Shown here piece after piece: positions 1 through 6,448 of a stretch of DNA of 16,149 nucleotides (its first letter is position 1; the number at the start of each line of letters is the position of its first letter). Origin of the DNA: Bacteroidales bacterium (lineage in GTDB: Bacteria; Bacteroidota; Bacteroidia; Bacteroidales; WCHB1-69); contig JAAYQB010000056.1 of the NCBI GenBank assembly GCA_012519525.1, positions 1 to 16,149 of the forward strand, read 5' to 3'. Under the pieces are notes generated by a model. The model was given only the letters and a program-made list of their open reading frames with translations, had not been told where the DNA came from and did not search any database. The position numbers and the translations under genes were made by a program.

Positions 1-380
1 CCAAAGATTTCAATCTGAAATTTAACATGGGAGTGAGTAATGAATTTTATTTACAGCCAGGTAGTTATGATCCCAGTAAATCAATAAAAATTTCTAAAGC
101 ATCATCTCCTGAAGTTTTTATTAATTATAGTCATATATTGTGGAAGCCATTTAATTTCATGTTGTCGAATAGTTTGAGTTTTCAATATTTTACTAAACAC
201 AATATAGGAATCAGTGTATTTGCCGCATACCATACAGGTTTATTACAAGTAACAAATACTTATATTACTTTTAAAGAAAATAAGTATATAATAACTGATG
301 TGCTTGCAACTCGCGGATCTTATTTTGAATTCGGTTTGGAGTTAGGATACCGCTATAAACGATTATCTCCAAAAAAATAG
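1..380 (+). CDS. 3' end of a probable outer-membrane beta-barrel protein (5' truncated by window)
   Basis: The reading frame is open from base 3 and runs to a TAA at 378-380, so the gene begins before the window; the ATG at 27 is probably internal. The visible ~126 residues alternate polar and hydrophobic/aromatic positions in short strands joined by polar turns, for example FEFGLELGYRYKR near the end and FMLSNSLSFQYF in the middle. That is the pattern of transmembrane beta-strands in outer-membrane proteins. No motif identifies a substrate or family. The C-terminal KRLSPKK tail lacks the terminal Phe typical of many porins, so an outer-membrane-associated protein or secretion-apparatus subunit is also possible. 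No clear terminator hairpin follows it before the next promoter at about 480. Confidence 0.5.
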   Translation, partial: KDFNLKFNMGVSNEFYLQPGSYDPSKSIKISKASSPEVFINYSHILWKPFNFMLSNSLSFQYFTKHNIGISVFAAYHTGLLQVTNTYITFKENKYIITDVLATRGSYFEFGLELGYRYKRLSPKK

Positions 381-479
381 ATTGTTTTAAGAAAGGGCTT
401 ATAAAAACACGGTATATTATTGTCCGTTAATTGGCATAAATCTTTTTTTATCCATACAAAAACACTAAGGTTTTTCGTT

Positions 480-487
480 TACTTTTG
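480..487 (+). promoter_or_regulatory. Bacteroidota -7 promoter element (TACTTTTG) of the deaminase-like gene
   Basis: TACTTTTGCA is an exact TAnnTTTG match 24 bases before the ATG at 512. No convincing -33 TTG is seen 19-21 bases upstream. The element contains the in-frame TTG at 485 that would otherwise extend the downstream gene, so it argues for the ATG at 512 as the start. Confidence 0.6.
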
Positions 488-511
488 CAGTATTCAACAA
501 AAAAGAAAAAA

Positions 512-883
512 ATGTCGAAGGTGCCACTTTATATCAATAAAAGCAAAGCCCTTGCTAATGGACAGGGGGCTTGTGTACTAAGCGGTGCCGTAATAGTAAA
601 AAACGAGCAAGAAATATATGCTACCGCAGCCACAACATTAAAAGACGACGACCCTACAGCCCATGCAGCCGTAATAGGCATACGCAAAACCCGATTAAAA
701 CAACGCACTTTTCAACTTATTGATTACGAAATATACCTTAGCGAAAAACCTTGTCCGATGTGTTTACTCGCTATCTTTCAAGCCGGAATAAAAAAGGTGT
801 ATTATCAGGGAAAAGAAAAAATAGAAGAAATTAATTTAACAAACGACTATTTGAAAAAAGCATATACAGTAATAAAACCGTAG
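512..883 (+). CDS. Deaminase-fold protein of the guanine/tRNA-adenosine deaminase type lacking the catalytic Glu
   Basis: This 123-residue protein has the cytidine-deaminase-like fold of GuaD/TadA enzymes: SGAVIVKN at 24-31, DPTAHA at 47-52 and PCPMC at 80-84. The three zinc ligands of the family are present (His51, Cys81, Cys84). The catalytic HAE is HAA here (codons CAT GCA GCC), so the proton-shuttling Glu is Ala53. Ungapped alignment also puts Ala40 where GuaD/TadA have the substrate-binding Asn. The chain stops soon after the zinc site and lacks the C-terminal extension of GuaD (about 155 residues in family members). An in-frame TTG at 485 is rejected because it lies in the -7 element; ATG 512 follows an A-rich tract. 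The gene appears monocistronic. From sequence alone it is probably catalytically dead, and could be a structural partner like eukaryotic ADAT3. Fold certain, activity doubtful. Confidence 0.85.
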   Translation: MSKVPLYINKSKALANGQGACVLSGAVIVKNEQEIYATAATTLKDDDPTAHAAVIGIRKTRLKQRTFQLIDYEIYLSEKPCPMCLLAIFQAGIKKVYYQGKEKIEEINLTNDYLKKAYTVIKP

Positions 884-904
884 CTGTTGTATGCTGTAAT
901 TGCT

Positions 905-1858
905 TTATCTTTTATAATATTGTTTCGGTTTGTATTCGTATTTCGGCAAGGGTTTATCGGGATTTCGTCCTTGCACATCCGGCTTAAAATACCATCTTCC
1001 CTCTTTTTCGATAAAAGCATCGTTCAAACTCGACTCCGCCACATAATATTGACGCACATCTTTTAAGGATTCTTCCATAGGAATCAACCTATTAAAAATA
1101 ATCATAGGGGTGTAAATGGTATCTACACGATAAGTATATCCTTTTCTGCTTTTTTTAGTCGAACGCTGCGTATAACTTTGTTTGTCATAAGCAAGGTTTA
1201 AATTTGATTTTTTAGCATACTCAAAAATAATTCTTGCAGGTTTTCCTTTGCCGAAACCACGAAATATATAAGCTCCAAAAACAGGTGCTCCTCTGCTATT
1301 TAAGCTGATAACATCAATAACTTTGTATTGTGAAAAAAGAGTTCCGCCGTTCCAGCCCAAAAGTGTGTAATACTTTTTTTTGTTAATCGTTGTTTGTATC
1401 AGTTCGTAATAAACCGCTCCAAACCACGATAAATAATCCAATGTTTGCGTAGCATGTATCCCCAGCAACTGCCATTTATCGGTAAGTGTATAGACTACAT
1501 AACGTTCTTTTTCTTCATTATAGGCTTGCAGAAAGCCGAAATGTTCGTGTGTTCCGTCGTTATCTATTAAATACCAAGTGAGAATACGTATTTTCTTATC
1601 GGGCGATGTTAAGACAGAAATCGTTTTCAATGAGTCGAAAGCATAATTAATCGAATTTTTTTGCTGCAAGGCTTCTTCCATCAAAAAAAGCAATTGTTCG
1701 TTTTTTTGGTATTTAATAATTGTATTTTGTTCGAGCAAAATTTCTTTATGCAATTTGACAATGGAATCTTCAAACGCTTTATACATTTCTTTACGCTGTG
1801 AGTAAGAAGACATTATAAAGAAACAAGCTATAAAAAAAAATGCTAAACCTTTTTTCAT
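905..1858 (-). CDS. Exported protein of unknown function
   Basis: The 317-residue product starts with a signal peptide: MKKG, a Phe/Ile/Ala-rich core to about residue 17, then SSYSQ with likely cleavage around 20-21. The mature part is Tyr- and Lys-rich, with no lipobox and no membrane segment. Segments such as LGWNGGTLFSQYKVIDVI (about 168-185) and GAYIFRGFGKGKPARIIFEY (about 195-214) suggest beta-rich structure. No catalytic motif is recognised, and the tail is basic and Pro/Tyr-rich (PLPKYEYKPKQYYKR). It resembles uncharacterised exported proteins I associate with Bacteroidota, but I cannot name a family. It is transcribed divergently from the acyl-CoA reductase gene and converges on the deaminase-like gene, leaving 21 bases between the two stops. 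Likely location is the periplasm or outer-membrane inner face. Confidence 0.75.
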   Translation of the reverse strand: MKKGLAFFFIACFFIMSSYSQRKEMYKAFEDSIVKLHKEILLEQNTIIKYQKNEQLLFLMEEALQQKNSINYAFDSLKTISVLTSPDKKIRILTWYLIDNDGTHEHFGFLQAYNEEKERYVVYTLTDKWQLLGIHATQTLDYLSWFGAVYYELIQTTINKKKYYTLLGWNGGTLFSQYKVIDVISLNSRGAPVFGAYIFRGFGKGKPARIIFEYAKKSNLNLAYDKQSYTQRSTKKSRKGYTYRVDTIYTPMIIFNRLIPMEESLKDVRQYYVAESSLNDAFIEKEGRWYFKPDVQGRNPDKPLPKYEYKPKQYYKR

Positions 1859-1881
1859 TAAAAAAATATTTCAATTTTAAC

Positions 1882-1895
1882 AACGTACATACGTT
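1882..1895. promoter_or_regulatory. Palindrome in a divergent promoter region, possible operator
   Basis: AACGTA-CA-TACGTT is a perfect 6-bp inverted repeat around a 2-bp centre, between the divergent genes starting at 1858 (-) and 1945 (+). It overlaps a weak minus-strand -7-like sequence (CAACGTA, 1881-1887). It also sits about 20 bp upstream of the plus-strand -7 element, where a -33 box would lie. That position would suit a repressor of both genes; this is inference from placement. Confidence 0.3.
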
Positions 1896-1912
1896 CTTAT
1901 TTAGTATTTAAG

Positions 1913-1920
1913 TAGTTTTG
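1913..1920 (+). promoter_or_regulatory. -7 promoter element (TAGTTTTG) of the acyl-CoA reductase/lolD unit
   Basis: TAGTTTTGCAAA matches TAnnTTTG exactly, 24 bases before the ATG at 1945, the same distance as for the deaminase-like gene. A transcript starting a few bases downstream would have a leader of under 20 nt with an A-rich ribosome site (AATAATAACAA). Confidence 0.6.
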
Positions 1921-1944
1921 CAAAGATAATTAAAATAATAACAA

Positions 1945-3021
1945 ATGACACTTAATGAAAGAATAGAAGCTTTTAGTCGACTTGGTAATATTCTGATAGA
2001 CAAAGATAACTATCAAAACAATAATTCTTTTCCTCATTTAAGCGACGTATTAAAAAAATGGGAAAATTGCATTAACAATGAATATATTTATAATTCATGG
2101 TTTATTCCCGAATTTATACAAGAGGCAATCAAAGGAATTATTTTTATGCTCGATAAAGATAAATTGCAGCAATGGACAGCATTATATCCTGATTTAAAAA
2201 ATAAAACAACGAGTAATCGCATTGGGGTCATCATGGCAGGCAATATTCCTATGGTCGGATTTCACGATTTTTTATGTGTGCTGCTTGCCGGCGATGTTTT
2301 TATAGGAAAACTTTCTTCTAACGACAAGCATTTACTACCGTTATTAGCTGAAATTCTATGCGTTATAGAACCTCGTTTTAAAAAATCCATTGTTTTTACC
2401 GAAGACAAAATACAGTCTATCGATAAAATTATTGCCACCGGCAGTAATAATTCGATGCGGTATTTTGATTTTTATTTTTCAAAATATCCTTCTATTTTGC
2501 GAAGTCATTGCAATAGCATAGCCATTCTTAACGGCAATGAAAACGAAAGCGATTTACAGGCTTTGAGCAACGATATTTCTTTGTATTTCGGATTAGGATG
2601 TCGCAGTATTTCAAAACTATACGTTCCTCACGGATACGATTTTACTCCTTTATTTACTCATTTAAATCGTTTTAAACCTATTTTTGAAATGCACAATGCC
2701 TATATGAATAATTTGGAATACCAAAAAACCGTACATTTAATCAATCGGATTCCTTTTTTAGACCAAGGTATTTGGCTTTTTAAAGAACATACTTCTCCTG
2801 CTTCGCCTATTAGCATTGTTCATTATGAATATTATGATAAGCTTCATCGCATTTATGAAAACTTAGCTGCTCAATCGGAAGAACTGCAATGCAAAGTCTG
2901 TTATACCGTCAAGGATAATGACTGCATAGGTTTTGGACAAGCACAATATCCCGATTTATGGGATTATGCCAATAAAAAAGACACAATAGCGTTTTTATTA
3001 GAAAATAAGCAATCGTTATGA
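1945..3021 (+). CDS. Acyl-CoA reductase (LuxC-like)
   Basis: The 358-residue product resembles the LuxC-type acyl-CoA reductases of the aldehyde dehydrogenase superfamily, which reduce an acyl-CoA or acyl thioester to an aldehyde with NADPH. Visible landmarks are GVIMAGNIPMVGFHD (94-108, the nucleotide-site segment with its AGNIP motif), GKLSS (121-125), IIATGSNNS (162-170) and GLGCRSISKLYVP (216-228), where Cys219 is the likely catalytic thiol. There is no signal peptide, so it should be cytoplasmic. Its TGA overlaps the ATG of lolD (ATGA, 3018-3021), so the two are co-transcribed and probably translationally coupled. LuxC/LuxE/LuxD partners are absent. The natural substrate is unknown; a fatty-acyl or envelope-lipid intermediate is only a guess from the neighbour. 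Confidence 0.8.
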   Translation: MTLNERIEAFSRLGNILIDKDNYQNNNSFPHLSDVLKKWENCINNEYIYNSWFIPEFIQEAIKGIIFMLDKDKLQQWTALYPDLKNKTTSNRIGVIMAGNIPMVGFHDFLCVLLAGDVFIGKLSSNDKHLLPLLAEILCVIEPRFKKSIVFTEDKIQSIDKIIATGSNNSMRYFDFYFSKYPSILRSHCNSIAILNGNENESDLQALSNDISLYFGLGCRSISKLYVPHGYDFTPLFTHLNRFKPIFEMHNAYMNNLEYQKTVHLINRIPFLDQGIWLFKEHTSPASPISIVHYEYYDKLHRIYENLAAQSEELQCKVCYTVKDNDCIGFGQAQYPDLWDYANKKDTIAFLLENKQSL

Positions 3022-3671
3022 TTAAAATACAAAATATCACAAAATCTTATCAGTCATTAAAAGTACTGAAAGGAATAGATTTAGAAGTTAAAAAAGCAGA
3101 AATTGTTTGTTTAGTAGGTGCTTCAGGTGCAGGCAAATCTACGCTACTGCACATTATGGGTACCCTTGATAAACCCGATACAGGCACTGTTTTTATTAAT
3201 GGCGAAAATGTATCATTATTGAATGACAAAAAGTTATCGGCTTTTCGCAATCGGCATATCGGTTTTGTTTTTCAATTTCATCATTTATTACCCGAATTCA
3301 CAGCAATAGAAAACGTAGCTTTACCGGCAATGATTGCCGGCAATAGTCGCAAACAGGCTTTAGAAAAAGCCAAAAACATATTGGGTATATTGAATTTAAG
3401 CGATAGATTAGAACATAAACCTTCTCAGCTGTCGGGCGGCGAACAACAAAGAGTGGCTGTTGCCCGTGCCTTGGTCAATAAACCTTCCGTTGTTTTCGCC
3501 GATGAGCCTTCGGGAAATCTTGACTCACAAAATGCACAAGAACTGCATGCTCTGTTTATGTCGTTGAGAAATCAATTACAACAAACCTTTGTTATTGTAA
3601 CACATAACGAAAGTTTTGCCTCTATGGCTGACCGTAGCATTTTTATGAAAGACGGCTTATTGCACGTGTAA
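3018..3671 (+). CDS. lolD: Lipoprotein-releasing system ATPase LolD
   Basis: This 217-residue ABC ATPase belongs to the LolD/MacB/FtsE group. It has Walker A GASGAGKST (34-42), Q-loop Gln86 in VFQFHHLLPEFTA, signature LSGGEQQR (138-145), Walker B VVFADEP (158-164) with catalytic Glu163, and switch His196 in IVTHNE. The FHHLLPEFTAIENVALP stretch is typical of LolD. LolD drives the LolCE complex, which extracts lipoproteins from the inner membrane for transfer to the outer membrane. No lolC/E permease gene is adjacent, so the partner must be encoded elsewhere. The start overlaps the upstream stop by 4 bases. A MacB-type or other LolD-like efflux ATPase cannot be excluded from the ATPase alone. 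ABC assignment is certain; LolD is likely. Confidence 0.88.
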   Translation: MIKIQNITKSYQSLKVLKGIDLEVKKAEIVCLVGASGAGKSTLLHIMGTLDKPDTGTVFINGENVSLLNDKKLSAFRNRHIGFVFQFHHLLPEFTAIENVALPAMIAGNSRKQALEKAKNILGILNLSDRLEHKPSQLSGGEQQRVAVARALVNKPSVVFADEPSGNLDSQNAQELHALFMSLRNQLQQTFVIVTHNESFASMADRSIFMKDGLLHV

Positions 3672-3691
3672 TTTCCGATTTACTCGGAAAT
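3671..3691. terminator. Hairpin spanning the stop codons of the convergent lolD and YwqK-like genes
   Basis: ATTTCCGA (3671-3678) and TCGGAAAT (3684-3691) form a perfect 8-bp stem with a 5-nt loop. The TAA of lolD (3669-3671) and the minus-strand TAA (3680-3682) both fall in or against it. No strong T-run follows on either strand, so it may act as a weak bidirectional terminator or 3'-end stabiliser. Confidence 0.4.
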
Positions 3692-4309
3692 AGTCGTTAC
3701 GTTTTCAATTATTTCTCCTTTTTCGTTATAATAAACACTCCTTCCGACGGCTTTACTTTGCCGATATTCGCGTGTTTGCACTAACTTTCCTATGTTATTA
3801 TACCGTTTCAATATTCCTTCGCCCATTTTAAAATCTCCTTCCCCGACCAAAAAGCCTTCGCTGTCGAAATATTGCCACAATCCATTGTATTGGTCTTCTT
3901 TGTAAGCTCCTTTTATTTGTACACTTCCGTCTTCGTAAAAGTAATAAAAATCTCCGTTTTTCTTTCCGTTTTCATATACATAGAAAGACAATAAGTAACC
4001 ATTGTCATTGTACATAAATGAAGTGTCAACCAATATCCCATGATTATAATTATCAATGCTTTCTATTCGTCCGTTCGCATAATAACGTATCATTTTACCG
4101 TGTAACAATCCTTTTTTATACGATATTTCAAGTTTTACTTTCCCATTTCTAAAATACCATTTAGCAATTCCATGTGTTTTTTGACGACAGTAGCGAACTT
4201 CGGATTCAATGTTTCCTTCAGGATAATAAGTTGTCTTCACTTTGCAACATCCGCCGATTGTCAGTAAAGGAAGTAGAAAAAAAACAAGGATTTTTGTAAA
4301 ACGTAACAT
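3680..4309 (-). CDS. Probable lipoprotein with YwqK/MORN-like repeats
   Basis: The 209-residue protein begins MLRFTKILVFFLLPLL and reaches a lipobox-like IGG-C, making Cys21 the likely lipidated residue. It then carries about eight repeats of roughly 23 residues with the pattern Y-x(2)-[ND/E]-G-x-[IVL] ... G-x(2)-W/Y, for example YFRNGKVKLEISYKKGLLHG and FYEDGSVQIKGAYKEDQYNG. Such repeats form a beta-meander and are found in proteins labelled YwqK or MORN-repeat. Database names calling this family an antitoxin should not be trusted here, since no toxin gene is nearby. The first in-frame start is a TTG at 4330, but it lies in the -7-like promoter element, so ATG 4309 is preferred. Likely location is the periplasm or outer membrane; partner unknown. 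The stop lies inside the hairpin shared with lolD. Confidence 0.8.
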   Translation of the reverse strand: MLRFTKILVFFLLPLLTIGGCCKVKTTYYPEGNIESEVRYCRQKTHGIAKWYFRNGKVKLEISYKKGLLHGKMIRYYANGRIESIDNYNHGILVDTSFMYNDNGYLLSFYVYENGKKNGDFYYFYEDGSVQIKGAYKEDQYNGLWQYFDSEGFLVGEGDFKMGEGILKRYNNIGKLVQTREYRQSKAVGRSVYYNEKGEIIENVTTISE

Positions 4310-4327
4310 TATAAAAATATTTTTATG

Positions 4328-4335
4328 CAAATATC
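4328..4335 (-). promoter_or_regulatory. Probable -7 element (GATATTTG, one mismatch) of the YwqK-like lipoprotein gene
   Basis: Read on the minus strand the sequence is GATATTTGC, differing from TAnnTTTG at the first T and with A retained, 19 bases upstream of the ATG at 4309. It overlaps the alternative TTG start at 4330. Upstream of it are two direct copies of AAAAACGGAA (4341-4350 and 4354-4363), 13 bp apart. Confidence 0.35.
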
Positions 4336-4427
4336 GTAAAAAAAACGGAATTTAAAAACGGAAAAAATAAGATTATTAAATTTTGAAAAACTTATTAAAA
4401 CATTTTCATCTGCATTGAATTATATTG

Positions 4428-4435
4428 TAATTTTG
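4428..4435 (+). promoter_or_regulatory. -7 promoter element (TAATTTTG) of tRNA-Lys
   Basis: TAATTTTG is an exact TAnnTTTG match ending 8 bases before the first base of the tRNA. This leaves almost no 5' leader, as is common for tRNA genes in this phylum. No clear -33 TTG is seen. Confidence 0.55.
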
Positions 4436-4443
4436 TCGTCCAA

Positions 4444-4519
4444 GTCTTCGTAGCTCAGCTGGTAGAGCAATTGACTCTTAATCAATGGGTCCGGGGTTCG
4501 AACCCCCGCGAGGACACCA
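4444..4519 (+). tRNA. tRNA-Lys (anticodon CTT), CCA encoded
   Basis: The 76-nt gene folds into a full cloverleaf. The acceptor stem is GTCTTCG (4444-4450) with CGAGGAC (4509-4515), including one G-T pair. The D-arm contains AGCTCAGCTGGTAGAGC. The anticodon stem ATTGA/TCAAT encloses the loop CTCTTAA, giving anticodon CTT, which reads the lysine codon AAG. The T-arm is CGGGG-TTCGAAC-CCCCG. The discriminator base is A4516 and CCA is encoded at 4517-4519. Its end lies only two bases from the stop codon of convergent lpxB. Confidence 0.97.
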
Positions 4520-4521
4520 AC

Positions 4522-5643
4522 TTATCCAAGTGATTGATTGCTTAATAAATCAATCATTTTTTTTGCAATCAAAGAAGAAGTATTGCCGTCGCCCAATTTT
4601 TCATGCATTATTTTATATTCATTCAGCATTTCTTTACGGTCTTCTTCCTTGTATATGATTTTTCTTAACTCCTTCAGCAGCAAGGCTTCATTCATATCGT
4701 TTTGTATTAATTCTTGCACTATTTTTTTCTCTGCAATCAAATTAACAAGCGAAATATAGCGAATGTTTTTAATTAACTGCTTAGCTATCAGATAAGAAAA
4801 ATAATTACCTTTATAACAAACCACTTGAGGAACATCAAAAAGAGCCGCTTCCAAGGTTGCCGTTCCCGAAGTAACCATAGCGGCATAACTATGGGCTAAA
4901 AGAGAATAAGTCTGATTGTAAACAATTCGAATCGATTCGTTGTTGACAATGTCTTCGTATAGATTTTTTAAATGCTCTACCCCCGCTATCACAAATTGAT
5001 AATCCTTTATTTGCTTGCTTACTTCTATCATTACTTTCAGCATATTTTTAATTTCTTGTTTGCGACTTCCGGGCAGAATAGCAATAATAGGTAAGGTATT
5101 TAACCGATTGTTTTCAATGAAATTTTTATCAACAGCACTGTTTTTTATTGCATCTAATAATGGATGTCCGTGATAATGAACATTTATATTGTAAGAAGCA
5201 TAAAATTCTTTTTCAAAAGGAAGAATAACAAACATTTGGTCTATATTGGCTTTTATTTGCTTCACACGTGAAGTGTGCCAAGCCCATATTTGAGGCGAGA
5301 TATAATAAAATGTTTTTATCCCTTGTTGTTTTAAGAATTTTGCTATTCGCAAATTAAATCCCGGATAATCAATAAGTATTACAACGTCCGGACGAAAAGC
5401 AAGAATATCTTTTTTACAAAATCGAATATTTGCCAATATTGTTTTCAAATTGCGGGCAACCTCAACAAAACCCATAAAAGCCAAGTCTTTATAGTTTTTA
5501 ACGACATCGGCTCCCTCTTGTTGCATTCGTTCACCTCCCCACGCCCTTATTTCAGCATTCGAATCATAATTGAAAATATGTTTTATCAGATTAGATGCGT
5601 GCAAATCGCCTGAGGCTTCGCCTGCAATAATATAGTATTTCAT
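4522..5643 (-). CDS. lpxB: Lipid-A-disaccharide synthase LpxB
   Basis: The 373-residue product is a full-length family GT19 glycosyltransferase. It joins UDP-2,3-diacylglucosamine to lipid X to give the lipid A disaccharide at the inner face of the inner membrane. Landmarks are GEASGD (8-13), IDYPGFN (91-97), YISPQIWAWH (104-113), HGHPLLD (148-154), LPGSRKQEI (190-198), TSGTATLEAAL (258-268) and VVCYKG (274-279), then NLIAEKKIVQELIQ, where most family members have a Pro in place of the Gln after IV. It starts at the ATG 4 bases after the thiG stop, so it is the second gene of a thiG-lpxB transcript. Its 3' end also carries the tRNA-Lys terminator on the opposite strand. Confidence in function is very high. 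Confidence 0.96.
   Translation of the reverse strand: MKYYIIAGEASGDLHASNLIKHIFNYDSNAEIRAWGGERMQQEGADVVKNYKDLAFMGFVEVARNLKTILANIRFCKKDILAFRPDVVILIDYPGFNLRIAKFLKQQGIKTFYYISPQIWAWHTSRVKQIKANIDQMFVILPFEKEFYASYNINVHYHGHPLLDAIKNSAVDKNFIENNRLNTLPIIAILPGSRKQEIKNMLKVMIEVSKQIKDYQFVIAGVEHLKNLYEDIVNNESIRIVYNQTYSLLAHSYAAMVTSGTATLEAALFDVPQVVCYKGNYFSYLIAKQLIKNIRYISLVNLIAEKKIVQELIQNDMNEALLLKELRKIIYKEEDRKEMLNEYKIMHEKLGDGNTSSLIAKKMIDLLSNQSLG
4531..4564 (+). terminator. Rho-independent terminator of tRNA-Lys, inside the lpxB coding end
   Basis: TGATTGATT (4531-4539) and AATCAATCA (4548-4556) form a perfect 9-bp stem with an 8-nt loop, followed by eight T (4557-4564). The orientation fits plus-strand transcription ending shortly after the tRNA. 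The whole element lies in the last codons of lpxB on the other strand. The stem is AT-rich, so efficiency is uncertain. Confidence 0.65.
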
Positions 5644-5647
5644 AGAG

Positions 5648-6418
5648 TTATTGCAAAAAACTTGTTAACGGACTGCTGGCTTCGGCACTGTCGGACATAG
5701 CAGCTAAACGAGCTTTGTATGCCATACGACCTGCTTGAACAGCCAATTTAAAAGCTGTAGCCATTTCTATCGGATTGCCTGCAATGGCAATAGCGGTATT
5801 GATTAGGCAAGCGTCAACTCCCATTTCCATTGCTTCGGCAGCATGCGAAGGCGCTCCTATGCCTGCATCAACAATTACCGGCACATTGGCTTGCTCAACA
5901 ATTATTTCAATCATATCTCTCGTTTTCAATCCTTTATTTGTTCCTATAGGCGAACCTAAAGGCATTACGGCAGCAGCACCGACCTCTTCTAATAATTTAC
6001 AAAGAACAGGGTCGGCTTGAATATACGGCAATACGATAAAACCCATTTTTACCAATTTCTCCGTTGCCTTCAATGTTTGAATCGGATCGGGAAGAAGATA
6101 ACGAGGATCGGGATGGATTTCTAATTTTAACCAATTGGTTTGTAGAGCTTCTTGTGCAATTTGAGCAGCGAAAACAGCCTCTTCGGCATCGCGAGCTCCC
6201 GACGTATTAGGAAGAAAGGTAATGTTTTCATGAAAAATATGTTGCAACATATCATCTTCTTCGCTATTATCAGCATTCACACGCTTCAAAGCAGCAGTTA
6301 CCATTTCGGTTTCAGATGCCGATATGGCTTTTTGCATTATTTCGTTAGAGCTAAATTTGCCTGTCCCTAAAAATAAACGTGAATGAAATGTCTTATTTGC
6401 GATAATGAGTGTATCCAT
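5648..6418 (-). CDS. thiG: Thiazole synthase ThiG
   Basis: The 256-residue protein has the ThiG TIM-barrel signature. It makes the thiazole phosphate ring of thiamine from deoxyxylulose 5-phosphate, dehydroglycine and ThiS thiocarboxylate. Visible landmarks are LFLGTGKF (16-22 region), ALKRVN (43-48), NWLKLEIHPD with Lys98 as the Schiff-base lysine, VMPLGSPIGT (151-160), VIVDAGIG (181-188) and the LINTAIA phosphate-site loop (205-211). Length is normal. The other thiazole genes (thiS, thiF, thiH/thiO) and thiC/thiE are not in the window; the gene instead sits directly upstream of lpxB with a 4-base gap. No TPP riboswitch core (CUGAGA/ACCUGA) is visible in the 223-base upstream region. A TATTTTTG promoter element lies 22 bases before the start. 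Confidence 0.95.
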   Translation of the reverse strand: MDTLIIANKTFHSRLFLGTGKFSSNEIMQKAISASETEMVTAALKRVNADNSEEDDMLQHIFHENITFLPNTSGARDAEEAVFAAQIAQEALQTNWLKLEIHPDPRYLLPDPIQTLKATEKLVKMGFIVLPYIQADPVLCKLLEEVGAAAVMPLGSPIGTNKGLKTRDMIEIIVEQANVPVIVDAGIGAPSHAAEAMEMGVDACLINTAIAIAGNPIEMATAFKLAVQAGRMAYKARLAAMSDSAEASSPLTSFLQ

Positions 6419-6440
6419 AAATGCTTTTTTTTAATCTCTG

Positions 6441-6448
6441 CAAAAATA
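6441..6448 (-). promoter_or_regulatory. -7 promoter element (TATTTTTG) of the thiG-lpxB operon
   Basis: On the minus strand the sequence reads TATTTTTGCAGA, an exact TAnnTTTG match 22 bases before the thiG ATG. The rest of the 6419-6641 gap holds the divergent hldD promoter and no recognisable riboswitch or repeat. Confidence 0.6.

Noticed and set aside
3680..4309. Antitoxin role for the YwqK-like repeat protein
   Set aside because: The name comes from database labels for the repeat family. No toxin-like gene is adjacent, and the signal/lipobox points to the envelope.
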